Assembly: GCA_022448525.1 (NCBI GenBank)
Contig: JAKVCX010000009.1
Location: 219,466-283,465, forward strand
Source of the DNA: Tenacibaculum sp.
GTDB lineage: Bacteria > Bacteroidota > Bacteroidia > Flavobacteriales > Flavobacteriaceae
Direction: 5' to 3'
Length of the DNA stretch: 64,000 nt
Shown: positions 37,627 through 46,731 of the stretch, in pieces
Numbering within the stretch: the first letter of the stretch is position 1
Layout: every line of letters begins with the position of its first letter
The notes under the pieces: model-generated
The model's database searches: none
The model's input: the letters and a program-made list of their open reading frames with translations, nothing else
Told to the model about the DNA's origin: nothing
Position numbers and translations under genes: made by a program

Positions 37627-37655
37627 AGCACTTCGATTAATCGAAGTGCTTTTTG
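37627..37655 (+). terminator. Terminator after rpsT
   Basis: A perfect palindromic stem AGCACTTCGATT / AATCGAAGTGCT followed by TTTTGTTTTT. The rest of the 37594-37879 gap carries no gene. Confidence 0.9.
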
Positions 37656-37840
37656 TTTTTCTATAAAAATTAATTTCTGGTTTTAAAGGTTGTTTGCTCA
37701 ACCTAGAATCAGTTTTTTTATTTTGCTTTTTGATTAAAGAGAACTTAATGTTTTTTGTGTTTTTAATCTCTTATCATTATTCTATTGGTTGATTTCGAAT
37801 TATCTAAATACTTTTCTTTTTAATTTATCTACCACCATTT

Positions 37841-37878
37841 AAAAAAGAAAAAAGAACGATATATAGTTCTGTTCTTTT
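37841..37878 (-). terminator. Terminator of the mre/mrd operon
   Basis: On the minus strand, arms AAAAGAAC (37878-37871) and GTTCTTTT (37857-37850) form an 8-bp stem followed by TTCTTTTTT, starting 2 bases after the rodA stop. Confidence 0.65.
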
Positions 37879-37879
37879 G

Positions 37880-39157
37880 TTAGTAGTCATATTTCTTGTG
37901 GGCGTCTAACCTGATGAAAATAAAAACTAATAAAGTAAAGCCCCATAAGGAAGAACCTCCGTAGCTAAAAAAGGGTAATGGGATTCCAATTGTAGGTAAA
38001 AGGCCTATAACCATTCCGATATTTACAATCACGTGAAAGAATATTATAGAAGCAACACCGTAGCCATAAATTCTAGAGAATTTATTGGTTTGCTGTTCTG
38101 CTAAGTATATAATTCGATAGAGTAATATCATAAACAAAATAATAACCAATGCGCTTCCGAAAAACCCCCATTCTTCACCAACCGTACTAAAGATGTAATC
38201 GGTGTCTTGTTCAGGAACAAAATTTCCTTGTGTTCTGTCGCCCTGAAGAAAGCCTTTTCCCCAGAAATTTCCTGATTTAATGGTTAGTTCGGCTTGATAT
38301 GTATTGTATCCAATTCCTCGATTATCATTGATCTTTCCTAGAAGAATATCGAACCTATCTTTTTGATGTTGTTCTAAAATGTTTGTATAAGTGTATCCTA
38401 CACCAGCAATAAAAATTGTTGTAATGACATATCCAATAAGAATTATTGGCCAATTGAATCTAATGAATTGCTTGTTTTTATAACCAACATAGAACAGTAC
38501 GATAGTTAAAAATGAAATGGTACCTATAAGTATGATCTTAGTTCCGAAATAGATTGTTAGTAGGAACAAGACAATCGTGGTAACACCTAAAATAAAATAT
38601 CTTAACGTTAAACCTTCTCTGTTTAATACGAAAAAGAAAGCAAAATATATTAGAACAGATCCCATGTCTGGTTGAAGGGCTATTAGAAAAGCTGGTAAGA
38701 AAATGATTATAAACGCTTTTACTTGATTTTTTACCAGTTTTAAATTGTATTGACGATCACTCATTAATTTAGCTAATGCGAGTGCTGTGAAAGCTTTGGA
38801 AAACTCTGAAGGTTGTAGTCCAATTCCACCAAAATTATACCAGGAGGTAGCGCCATTTATTTTTTTACCAAATACAAGGACACCAGCAAGTAGTAAAAGA
38901 GAGAAGAGGTAGAGTAAACTTGAGAATTGCTCGTAAAATTTTGAGTTAAGAAACAGGACAATAATACTTAAAGGAAAAGCTAGGCAAATAAAAATCATTT
39001 GTTTACCATATCTAGTAGAGAAATCAAATAATTCTCTACTTGTATCAGTAGATGATGCTGCATAAATATTCATCCAGCCAAATCCGACAAGTGCAATATA
39101 AATGAATATGGTAATCCAATCGATGTTAGCAAATATATTATTCTTTAATTGTCTCAA
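37880..39157 (-). CDS. rodA: Rod-shape SEDS glycosyltransferase RodA (MrdB)
   Basis: A 425-residue SEDS protein with about ten membrane helices that polymerises lateral-wall glycan with PBP2. The SEDS features QPSEFSK, ALQPDMGS and the C-terminal GIPLPFFSYGGSS are clear, and the hydrophilic loop around 280-300 carries the conserved EQDTDYIFSTVGEE segment. Association with mrdA and mre genes identifies it as RodA rather than FtsW. The start overlaps mrdA by 20 bases. Confidence 0.96.
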   Translation of the reverse strand: MRQLKNNIFANIDWITIFIYIALVGFGWMNIYAASSTDTSRELFDFSTRYGKQMIFICLAFPLSIIVLFLNSKFYEQFSSLLYLFSLLLLAGVLVFGKKINGATSWYNFGGIGLQPSEFSKAFTALALAKLMSDRQYNLKLVKNQVKAFIIIFLPAFLIALQPDMGSVLIYFAFFFVLNREGLTLRYFILGVTTIVLFLLTIYFGTKIILIGTISFLTIVLFYVGYKNKQFIRFNWPIILIGYVITTIFIAGVGYTYTNILEQHQKDRFDILLGKINDNRGIGYNTYQAELTIKSGNFWGKGFLQGDRTQGNFVPEQDTDYIFSTVGEEWGFFGSALVIILFMILLYRIIYLAEQQTNKFSRIYGYGVASIIFFHVIVNIGMVIGLLPTIGIPLPFFSYGGSSLWGFTLLVFIFIRLDAHKKYDY

Positions 39158-41018
39158 GAGAGTCGCTTTTTTCTAATTGTTTATCGTATGTTTCTTTTAA
39201 GCTTAAATTGATCATTCTTTCTTCAATATGCTTTCTTTGTACTTCACCTGTTAGGTATTTTTCTATCATCAAACTTGTGATTGGAGCAGCGATAGTTGAA
39301 CCAAAACCACCATTTTCAACGAAAACAGCCATTGCAATTTTCGGATTTTCTTTAGGTGCAAATGCAATTAAGATAGAGTGGTCAGGTAGTTGTACTTTTT
39401 CCCCATTTATGATAGCGAAATTTTCTACCGTACCTGTTTTTCCACAAATATCAATTCCTTTTACTTGGCTATATTTTCCAGTCCCTGTTTTAAATACTTC
39501 ATGCATTGCTTCTACTACAGCAGGGAAATGATTAGAATTTATAGATGTATTTTTTTTAGTGGTGAATTTTGAATTGTCAATTGGCGAATCACCGATACGT
39601 TTTACAATATGTGGGGTGTAATAATAACCTCTATTTGCAATTGCAGCCGTGGCATTGGCAAGTTGAATTGGAGTTGTTAAAATTTCTCCTTGTCCAATTG
39701 CGTTAGAAATATTAGTTGTTGCTCTCCATCCAAACGAATATCTGTCATCATAATATTTTGAATTAGGAACCAATCCCTTATTACCTACCGGTAAATCATA
39801 ACCTAAAAAATTACCTAAACCAAAGCTTTTAACTTGATTGCTCCAGTTATCAAATCCAATTTTGGTATTTTCTGATTTGTTAATGATTTTTCGATATGTT
39901 TCAGCGAAATAACTATTGCATGATTTAGCAATAGCTTCTTTCAAACGAACTGGTCTTCCGTAAATTCCACAGTGACATCGCATGAATTCATGTTTTCTTT
40001 TTCCATAACGATAACCACCATAACAGTAAACCGCTGTTCTTTCATCAATAACATTCTCTTGTAATCCGATAAGTCCATTGATGATTTTGAATGGAGATCC
40101 TGGTGAGTAAACAGCTTGCAAACCTCTATCAATTGTTGGGTTATTGATTGTATCCGAAAATAATTTTTGGGAGAAAGCACGTCTTTTTCTTCCTACCATC
40201 ATATTTGGGTCGTAAGAAGGTGCCGTTACTAATGCTAATAATTCTCCCGTTGCAGGTTCCAGAACTATAATTCCGCCACGTTTTCCAGTCATTAATAGTT
40301 CTCCGTATTGTTGTAAATCACTGTCTAAGGTAAGTGTTAAATCTTTTCCAGCTAGTGCCAAAGTATCGTATTCACCGCTCTTGTAGGAACCTGTTATCCT
40401 GTTTAGGTTATCACGGTTAAAATATTTTTTCCCTTTAACACCTCTTAAATCGTTTTCATAATAATTTTCAATACCAGATTTACCAATTAACTCACCGTTT
40501 TCGTAATATTCACTTTTCTTAGCTTGTTGTTCATTAACTTCTCCTAAAAAACCTAAAATATTGGCAGCAGATTTTATAGGGTAGTTTCTTATAATACGTC
40601 TTTGTATATAAAACCCTTTGAATTTATGAAGTTTCTCCTGGAGATAAGCAAAGTCCTCTTTTGCAACTTGTTTTAAAAATACCGAGGGAAGCCAACGAGC
40701 ATATTTTTCCGCTTTATTAAATCTTCGGAGAAAATCTTCTTTCGTAATTTTTAAAAGAGAGCAAAATTGAAGCGTATCTATGCTTTTAACTTCTTTTGGA
40801 ATTACCATAACATCGTATGAAAGTTGATTTGCAACTAACAATTTTCCATTACGATCGTAGATATAACCTCTTTGTGGATAATCGTATTCGATTTTTACAG
40901 TTGCACTATTGATTGGGTTTACTGATTTTCCCTCAATTACCTGTAGCTGAAACAATCTGCCAATGTAAATTATCCCTATTAAAAAAATTAATATGACTAA
41001 AAGTGAGCTTCTTTGCAC
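39138..41018 (-). CDS. mrdA: Penicillin-binding protein 2, elongasome transpeptidase
   Basis: A 626-residue class B penicillin-binding protein for lateral-wall cross-linking. It has an N-terminal anchor (about 5-22), a dimerisation domain with YDYPQRGYIYDRNG, and a transpeptidase domain with Ser308 in SPFK, SCNSY as the SxN motif and KTGT in CGKTGTVEN. There is no PASTA domain, unlike the septal FtsI in this window. It lies between mreD (5 bases) and rodA (overlap). Confidence 0.96.
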   Translation of the reverse strand: MQRSSLLVILIFLIGIIYIGRLFQLQVIEGKSVNPINSATVKIEYDYPQRGYIYDRNGKLLVANQLSYDVMVIPKEVKSIDTLQFCSLLKITKEDFLRRFNKAEKYARWLPSVFLKQVAKEDFAYLQEKLHKFKGFYIQRRIIRNYPIKSAANILGFLGEVNEQQAKKSEYYENGELIGKSGIENYYENDLRGVKGKKYFNRDNLNRITGSYKSGEYDTLALAGKDLTLTLDSDLQQYGELLMTGKRGGIIVLEPATGELLALVTAPSYDPNMMVGRKRRAFSQKLFSDTINNPTIDRGLQAVYSPGSPFKIINGLIGLQENVIDERTAVYCYGGYRYGKRKHEFMRCHCGIYGRPVRLKEAIAKSCNSYFAETYRKIINKSENTKIGFDNWSNQVKSFGLGNFLGYDLPVGNKGLVPNSKYYDDRYSFGWRATTNISNAIGQGEILTTPIQLANATAAIANRGYYYTPHIVKRIGDSPIDNSKFTTKKNTSINSNHFPAVVEAMHEVFKTGTGKYSQVKGIDICGKTGTVENFAIINGEKVQLPDHSILIAFAPKENPKIAMAVFVENGGFGSTIAAPITSLMIEKYLTGEVQRKHIEERMINLSLKETYDKQLEKSDSLETIKE

Positions 41019-41023
41019 GTTTA

Positions 41024-41527
41024 TTATTTTCTGCTTACTATAAAACTACCTAAGAAATATACAATCAACGTAAATATACCTGATAGAATTGTATTAGATA
41101 TTACATAAAAAAAGTTATGGAAACTAAAGTTAAGTAAACTAAATAATAAAAAATGATGTATGAAAGTTAAAATGACAATAAAATTAAAGACTTTTCCAAA
41201 GGATTCCTGTTTTAGACTGAAAAATTCATAGTCTAGTTCAGTTTTTTGGAAAACGGTTCTAAAAAAATAAGGTCTCAAGAATGCGATAGTAGTTGTAGCG
41301 AAAGCATGTGCGCCTCCAGAGTCAGAAAATAGATCAACGAAAAGTCCAAGTAAAAACCCTAAACTAATAATAGGGAATCTATTTTTTTTAAACGGATAGA
41401 TAAAAATAAAAGCGATATATAAATATGGATTTATCCGATCAAATAATAAGACATTGTTTAAAACTAATGCTTGAAGAAGAATTAGTCCGATAAATACAAA
41501 CAATAAATAAAACCCTCTTCTACTCAT
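41024..41527 (-). CDS. mreD: Rod shape-determining membrane protein MreD
   Basis: A 167-residue hydrophobic protein with five or six membrane helices. MreD sequences vary, but size, topology, the segment GLFVDLFSDSGGAHAFATTT and its place between mreC and mrdA make the call safe. MreD links MreB and MreC to the wall synthases. It overlaps mreC by 8 bases. Confidence 0.92.
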   Translation of the reverse strand: MSRRGFYLLFVFIGLILLQALVLNNVLLFDRINPYLYIAFIFIYPFKKNRFPIISLGFLLGLFVDLFSDSGGAHAFATTTIAFLRPYFFRTVFQKTELDYEFFSLKQESFGKVFNFIVILTFIHHFLLFSLLNFSFHNFFYVISNTILSGIFTLIVYFLGSFIVSRK

Positions 41528-42362
41528 TTGCTACCTTCTCTATGTTCTGAATTTCGTTTTTGTGGAAATTGTTTATAACATGTATATCTCTTAAACTCTT
41601 CATATCATTGAATAGTTTAATTTGTATGATGTTATTGTTTTCTCTTTGATCAACATTAATAATCGATCCAACTGGAATACCTTCAGGAAATATTGCAGAT
41701 CTTCCACTTGTAACGATTGTATCATTTAGAGATACCGTGGCTTGTCTTGGAATATCACTTAACTGAACTATTTGAATATCTTTTGTGTCCCAACTTACAG
41801 ATCCGTAGTAATAGTTTCCGGTGATGTCTTTATTTTTTAAACGAACATTAAGTTCATTATTTCTGTTAAGGATAGATCTTACTCTCGCATAAGAATTACT
41901 TACAGCATCCGTTACTCCAATTACACCTTTATGGTTAATAACAGCCATTTCTGAAGAAACACTATCTTTTTGACCTCGATTAATAGTTAGGTAATTGTAG
42001 GCCTTATGATATTCGTTTTTTGTGATGATTCCATCGATATATTGATATTGTTGATTGTATTCAATAGTGTCAAGAACCAAATGGTTGGCTGTAGTATCGA
42101 GTTTTGATTTTAATAGAGCAATTGCATTTCTCAAATAGGTGTTCTCTTTAACTAGAGCTTTATTCTGCTCCGTTAAATTTAAGTAGTCAGTTACTGATTT
42201 ACGATTTTTATAAATACCACCCGATATACTGTTCGCAGAACTTATGAATTTACTTCTATGAAAACTATGATTATTGATGATTAGAAATAAAGAAATAAGC
42301 TGCAACAGCAAAAAGAACAGAACATATTTAAATTTCTGAATAAAATAAATGAGCTGTTGCAT
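41520..42362 (-). CDS. mreC: Rod shape-determining protein MreC
   Basis: A 280-residue bitopic protein: one membrane helix at about 12-30, a coiled-coil-like region around 60-95 (LTEQNKALVKENTYLRNAI is its core), and a periplasmic beta domain with INRGQKDSV, VINHKGVIGVTD and VTSGRSAIFPEGIPVG, all typical of MreC. It activates PBP2-RodA. It lies 13 bases after mreB. Confidence 0.95.
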   Translation of the reverse strand: MQQLIYFIQKFKYVLFFLLLQLISLFLIINNHSFHRSKFISSANSISGGIYKNRKSVTDYLNLTEQNKALVKENTYLRNAIALLKSKLDTTANHLVLDTIEYNQQYQYIDGIITKNEYHKAYNYLTINRGQKDSVSSEMAVINHKGVIGVTDAVSNSYARVRSILNRNNELNVRLKNKDITGNYYYGSVSWDTKDIQIVQLSDIPRQATVSLNDTIVTSGRSAIFPEGIPVGSIINVDQRENNNIIQIKLFNDMKSLRDIHVINNFHKNEIQNIEKVANE

Positions 42363-42375
42363 TCTAAGAAAATAT

Positions 42376-43404
42376 TTAGCTTACTAATACGCTTTTGAAT
42401 CTATCAAGATTTTTAAGAGCAATTCCAGTTCCTCTTACTACGGCTCTTAATGGATCTTCCGCAACGTAAACTGGTAAGTCAGTTTTTCGAGAAAGTCTTT
42501 TGTCTAAACCTCTAAGCATTGATCCTCCACCAGCTAAATAAATTCCAGTGTTATAAATATCTGCTGCTAATTCTGGAGGAGTTTTTGATAAAGTCTCCAT
42601 TACAGCATCTTCAATCCTTAAGATAGATTTATCTAATGCTTTGGCCATTTCCCTATAAGAAACTTGAACCTGTTTTGGTTTACCACTTAGTAAATCTCTT
42701 CCTTGAACCATCATATCCTCAGGAGCATCTTCAAGATCTTCGGTAGCCGCACCAATTTGAATTTTCATTTTCTCGGCTGTAGTTTCCCCAACATAAAGGT
42801 TATGTTGAGTTCTCATGTAGTACATAATATCACTTGTAAATAAATCACCTGCAACTTTTACAGATTGATCACAAACAATACCAGCTAATGCAATTACTGC
42901 GATTTCTGTTGTACCACCACCTATATCGATAATCATGTTACCTTTAGGTTCCATGATATCAACACCCACACCAATGGCTGCTGCCATTGGTTCGTAGATG
43001 AGGTAAATATCTTTTGCATTCATGTGACGAGCAGAATCTATTACTGCACGTTTTTCTACTTCAGTAATTCCAGATGGAATACAGATTACCATTCTTAATG
43101 AAGGAGGGAAGATTTTTTTTCTGATAGAAGGGATTTGTTTTACAAATTCTTTTATCATTTCTTCTGATGCTTGGAAATCAGCAATTACTCCATCTTTTAA
43201 GGGACGAATGGTTTTTATATTTTCATGGGTTTTACCCTGCATTTTGCGAGCTTCCTTTCCAGTTGCTATAATTTTGCCAGACATTCTATCTCTGGCAACA
43301 ATGGAAGGGCTATCGATTACAACTTTACCGTCATGTATAATCAATGTGTTCGCAGTACCTAAATCGATTGCGATTTCCTCAGTCAAGAAATCAAAAAAGC
43401 CCAT
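42376..43404 (-). CDS. mreB: Rod shape-determining actin MreB
   Basis: A 342-residue bacterial actin that guides the elongation complex along the membrane. The N-terminus has IDLGTANTLI (phosphate 1), the middle has IDIGGGTTEIAVIALAGIV (phosphate 2), and YLAGGGSMLRGLD is the adenosine motif; VCIPSGITEVEKRAV and LIYEPMAAAIG are MreB hallmarks. First gene of the elongation operon, with a -7 box upstream. Confidence 0.97.
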   Translation of the reverse strand: MGFFDFLTEEIAIDLGTANTLIIHDGKVVIDSPSIVARDRMSGKIIATGKEARKMQGKTHENIKTIRPLKDGVIADFQASEEMIKEFVKQIPSIRKKIFPPSLRMVICIPSGITEVEKRAVIDSARHMNAKDIYLIYEPMAAAIGVGVDIMEPKGNMIIDIGGGTTEIAVIALAGIVCDQSVKVAGDLFTSDIMYYMRTQHNLYVGETTAEKMKIQIGAATEDLEDAPEDMMVQGRDLLSGKPKQVQVSYREMAKALDKSILRIEDAVMETLSKTPPELAADIYNTGIYLAGGGSMLRGLDKRLSRKTDLPVYVAEDPLRAVVRGTGIALKNLDRFKSVLVS

Positions 43405-43442
43405 AAAAAATATTTAAAATGTGATTCAACAATGTATTCTCA

Positions 43443-43450
43443 CAAATCTA
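43443..43450 (-). promoter_or_regulatory. Candidate -7 box of the mre operon
   Basis: Minus-strand TAGATTTG, an exact TAnnTTTG match, between the purH stop and the mreB start. No TTG at the expected -33 position. Confidence 0.45.
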
Positions 43451-43483
43451 ACAAAAAAAATTAAAGAAAAGGACCCTAAATCC

Positions 43484-45010
43484 TTAATGTTTAAAGTGTC
43501 TTGTTCCTGTGAACACCATTGAAATGTTATTATTGTTACAATACTCGATGCTTAATTCATCTTTTATTGATCCTCCTGGTTGTATAACACTCTTAATTCC
43601 AGCGTTGTCAGCTATTTCAACACAGTCAGGAAAAGGGAAAAATGCATCACTCGCCATCACAGCTCCATCTAAATCGAAATTAAAACTTTTCGCTTTTTCA
43701 ATTGCTTGTCTTAATGCATCTACTCGGCTTGTTTGTCCAGTTCCGCTTGCACATAATTGCTTGTTTTTAGCTAAAACAATTGTATTTGATTTTGTGTGTT
43801 TACAAATTTTTGAAGCAAAAAGTAAATCTTCAATTTGCTCTTCGCTTGGATTTGTATTTGTTGGATAAGATAAATCTTCGATTTTATCCGTTTTATTGTC
43901 CTTATCTTGAACCAATACTCCGTTTAAAGCAGTTCTCACTGTTTGTTTAGGTAAACTAACTTCTTTTTGAACTAATAAGATTCTGTTCTTTTTACCTTTT
44001 AAAACTTCAAGGGCATCTTCATCAAATGCCGGAGCGATTACAACCTCACAGAATAATTTATGAATTTCTTCCGCTGTGGCTTTATCGATAGTCACATTGG
44101 TGATTAAAATTCCTCCAAATGCAGAAACAGGGTCACCAGCTAATGCGTCAACATAAGCCTGATAAACGGTATCTCTTTGTGCAAAACCACAAGCGTTGTT
44201 ATGTTTTAAAATAGCAAATGTTGGAGCTTCATCTTGAAACTCGTTAATTAAATTAACCGCAGAATCGACATCTAATAAGTTGTTATAACTTAATTCTTTA
44301 CCGTGTAATTTGTCAAACATTGCATCCAAATCTCCGAAGAAATATCCTTTTTGATGTGGATTTTCTCCGTAACGAAGTGTTTTTGAATTTGTTTCGCTGG
44401 CTTTATACGCTATTTCATCTTCATTAAAATAATTGAAAATAGCAGTATCGTAATGAGATGAAATATTGAAAGCTTTTGCTGCTAACTTTTTTCTGTCAGA
44501 AATAGTAGTCTCTCCGTTGTTCTCTGAGATTAAGTTTAAGAACTCATCATATTGTTCCATTGAAGAAACGATACAAGTATCTTTAAAGTTTTTAGCAGCG
44601 GCTCTAATTAACGAAATACCACCTATATCAATTTTTTCGATAATATCTTGTTCTGGGGCTCCTGAAGCAACCGTTTTTTCGAATGGATATAAATCAACAA
44701 TTACTAAGTCGATTTGAGGAATGTTATATTCTTCTAATTGAGCAACGTCTCCTTCATTTTCTTGACGATTTAAAATTCCTCCAAAAACTTTCGGGTGAAG
44801 TGTTTTTACTCTTCCTCCTAAGATTGACGGATAATCCGTTACTGATTCAACAGGAACTACATCAATTCCTTGGTCCTTAATGAATTTTTCAGTACCACCA
44901 GTAGAGTAAATAGTCACATTTAAATCATTTAATTTTTTTACAATTGGTTCTAAACCATCTTTGTGAAAAACTGAAATAAGTGCAGATTGAATTTTTTTAG
45001 TGTTGCTCAT
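43484..45010 (-). CDS. purH: Bifunctional AICAR transformylase/IMP cyclohydrolase PurH
   Basis: A 508-residue enzyme for the last two steps of IMP synthesis. The N-terminal MGS-like cyclohydrolase domain starts with SALISVFHKDGLEPIV and contains YSTGGTEKFI and GGRVKTLHPKVFGG; the C-terminal transformylase domain has RYGENPHQ, LKHNNACGFA and SDAFFPFPD. It is the first gene behind a consensus promoter and is separate from mreB by a candidate promoter. Confidence 0.97.
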   Translation of the reverse strand: MSNTKKIQSALISVFHKDGLEPIVKKLNDLNVTIYSTGGTEKFIKDQGIDVVPVESVTDYPSILGGRVKTLHPKVFGGILNRQENEGDVAQLEEYNIPQIDLVIVDLYPFEKTVASGAPEQDIIEKIDIGGISLIRAAAKNFKDTCIVSSMEQYDEFLNLISENNGETTISDRKKLAAKAFNISSHYDTAIFNYFNEDEIAYKASETNSKTLRYGENPHQKGYFFGDLDAMFDKLHGKELSYNNLLDVDSAVNLINEFQDEAPTFAILKHNNACGFAQRDTVYQAYVDALAGDPVSAFGGILITNVTIDKATAEEIHKLFCEVVIAPAFDEDALEVLKGKKNRILLVQKEVSLPKQTVRTALNGVLVQDKDNKTDKIEDLSYPTNTNPSEEQIEDLLFASKICKHTKSNTIVLAKNKQLCASGTGQTSRVDALRQAIEKAKSFNFDLDGAVMASDAFFPFPDCVEIADNAGIKSVIQPGGSIKDELSIEYCNNNNISMVFTGTRHFKH

Positions 45011-45034
45011 TGTGTTGTGTTGTTATTGAGCGTG

Positions 45035-45064
45035 CAAAAATACTAAAAGTATGAACGTGTTCAA
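45035..45064 (-). promoter_or_regulatory. purH promoter
   Basis: Minus-strand TTG (45064-45062), 19 bases, TATTTTTG (45042-45035): a perfect fit to the Bacteroidetes consensus. It lies between the purH start and the terminator of the upstream small gene. Confidence 0.75.
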
Positions 45065-45085
45065 CGTTTTTGGGAGAGTTAGTCA

Positions 45086-45133
45086 TAAAAAAAATCGGAA
45101 AAACTTGTTGATAACTTTCAGTTTTTCCGATTT
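45086..45133 (-). terminator. Terminator of the 38-residue small gene
   Basis: Arms AAATCGGAAAAAC and GTTTTTCCGATTT (45092-45104 and 45121-45133) form a perfect 13-bp stem; on the minus strand a run of T follows. It begins 20 bases after the stop of the small gene, which supports that gene as a real transcription unit. Confidence 0.85.
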
Positions 45134-45153
45134 AAATGTTTTTATTGACCTTG

Positions 45154-45270
45154 CTATTCTGCATTTTCTAGGAAATCACGAACCCAAAGAGCTAATTTTT
45201 CCAGTAAAGTCAATTTTTCAGTTTGGCTATTCGTACCCAAACCTTCATAATTAGGGATGTGTTTACTCAT
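45154..45270 (-). CDS. Small 38-residue protein of unknown function
   Basis: An ATG at 45270 opens a 39-codon frame ending in TAG. The protein begins MSKHIPNYEGLG and ends WVRDFLENAE. It has a polar N-terminus and an amphipathic helix-like C-terminal half rich in Leu, Glu and Lys; there is no signal peptide. An A-rich stretch and then a strong terminator frame it, and it lies in a 350-base gap between the GAF gene and purH. I recall similar short proteins in flavobacteria but cannot name a family. Confidence 0.65.
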   Translation of the reverse strand: MSKHIPNYEGLGTNSQTEKLTLLEKLALWVRDFLENAE

Positions 45271-45360
45271 CTTTAGGGGAATTAAATGATTAGTAAAATT
45301 GTTAATAACTTTTACGAAAATATGGAAAAAAACTTAATTTCCAAGTATTTACACATCTTT

Positions 45361-45813
45361 TTATAAAAAAACCGTAATTTCTTTACATATGTATTCTAAA
45401 AGTTCTTCGTCTTCTTTAGAAAATGGATTTATAGTATGAGAGTCAATATCTATTTGTCCGATATTTTCTCCATCGATAAAAATTGGAATTACAATCTCAG
45501 ATTTTACTTTCCATCCACATGAAATATAATTGTCTTGTTCAGAAACATCTTGAACCACAAAATTCTCATTGCTTACGGCAACTTGTCCGCAAATTCCTTT
45601 ACCAAAAGGAATAATTGTATGTTCTGTTTCTTCACCAGCATATTGAGCAAGTTTGAGTTCTTCTTTATCTCCATTTTTGAAATAAAACCCTACCCAATCA
45701 TAATATGTTATTTCTGATTTTAAATAATCGCAAATCTCTTGTAATTTCTCTTCTCTTGTTTTTTGAGAAGCTACGATTAAATCAATTTTAGATTTTAAGT
45801 TTTCTATAACCAA
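45361..45813 (-). CDS. GAF-domain protein, probable free methionine-(R)-sulfoxide reductase
   Basis: A 150-residue single GAF domain. The family features are YDWVGFYF, GKGICGQV with one cysteine, and YISCGWKVKSEIVIPIF with the second, followed by GQIDIDSHTINPFSKED. Enzymes of this fRMsr group reduce free methionine-R-sulfoxide with such cysteines. The reductase reading follows the family; a purely sensory GAF protein is less likely. It is the last gene of the mevalonate/prenyl run, 2 bases after the pseudouridine synthase gene. Confidence 0.85.
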   Translation of the reverse strand: MVIENLKSKIDLIVASQKTREEKLQEICDYLKSEITYYDWVGFYFKNGDKEELKLAQYAGEETEHTIIPFGKGICGQVAVSNENFVVQDVSEQDNYISCGWKVKSEIVIPIFIDGENIGQIDIDSHTINPFSKEDEELLEYICKEITVFL

Positions 45814-45815
45814 TT

Positions 45816-46646
45816 TTAAAGCATTTTTAAATTATTAATTTCTTGTTGAGTTAACTCTCTATATCTTCCTCTTGGTAGATTCTTTTTTGTTAAACCTGCA
45901 AATATTACACGATCTAGTTTTGTAACGTGGTAACCGAAGTTATCAAAAATCTTTCTTACAATTCGATTTCTTCCAGAGTGAATTTCAATACCTACTTCAG
46001 TTTTCTTTTCACCTTCAACATAAGAAACAGCGTCAATAAATACACGTTTCCCTTCAATTACAACATCTCCTCTTAATTTATCTAAATCCGATAAACTTAA
46101 TTTTTTGTCTAAAGAGGCATGATATAACTTTCTAACATTATGTTTTGGGTGCGTAAGTTTTTTAGCCAATTCACCGTCATTAGTGAACAATAATAAACCA
46201 GTTGTATTTCTATCTAATCTTCCAACAGGATATATACGTTCCTTGGTCGCATTACCTACTAACTCCATTACAGTTTTTCTACCTCGATCATCTTCCATCG
46301 TGGTAATGTAGTTTTTAGGTTTGTTTAAAAGGATATATCTTTTTTGTTCTAATGAAATTAAAGTTCCGTCGAAACGAACTTCATCTCCAGGTTGAACTTT
46401 GTAACCCATCTCAGTTACTAGATTTCCATTAACAGTTACACTTCCGTGTTCTATATACGTATCAGCTTCTCTTCTCGAGCAAATTCCGGCGTTGGCAATA
46501 AATTTATTCAAACGAGTACCCGTTTCTTCTTTTACTTTATTCGAATCAGCCGGTTTGTTTGATTTTCTATTATTGAATTGTTTTTTGTTGCGAGGATTGC
46601 TGTTCTTTCCAGCTTGTCGTCCTCTCGACGAGTTATTTCTATTCAT
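45816..46646 (-). CDS. RsuA/RluB-family pseudouridine synthase
   Basis: A 276-residue enzyme. The first 50 residues are basic, Asn/Arg/Lys-rich and likely disordered. An S4 RNA-binding domain (about 45-105) contains RLNKFIANAGICSRREAD, and the catalytic domain has the motif GRLDRNTTGLLL with the active aspartate, followed by LDRVIFAGL. It modifies 23S or 16S rRNA; the RluB-type is more likely from length. Confidence 0.93.
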   Translation of the reverse strand: MNRNNSSRGRQAGKNSNPRNKKQFNNRKSNKPADSNKVKEETGTRLNKFIANAGICSRREADTYIEHGSVTVNGNLVTEMGYKVQPGDEVRFDGTLISLEQKRYILLNKPKNYITTMEDDRGRKTVMELVGNATKERIYPVGRLDRNTTGLLLFTNDGELAKKLTHPKHNVRKLYHASLDKKLSLSDLDKLRGDVVIEGKRVFIDAVSYVEGEKKTEVGIEIHSGRNRIVRKIFDNFGYHVTKLDRVIFAGLTKKNLPRGRYRELTQQEINNLKML

Positions 46647-46731
46647 GATATGAAAAATTGAGGGCGCAAATGTAATTCAAATATTTGGTTTTCAGATACC
46701 AAACCTGTGAAAAAAATGATTAATTTATTAA

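Noticed and set aside
45051..45254. A 67-residue plus-strand frame
   Set aside because: It is antisense to the 38-residue gene and to its terminator and has no family features.
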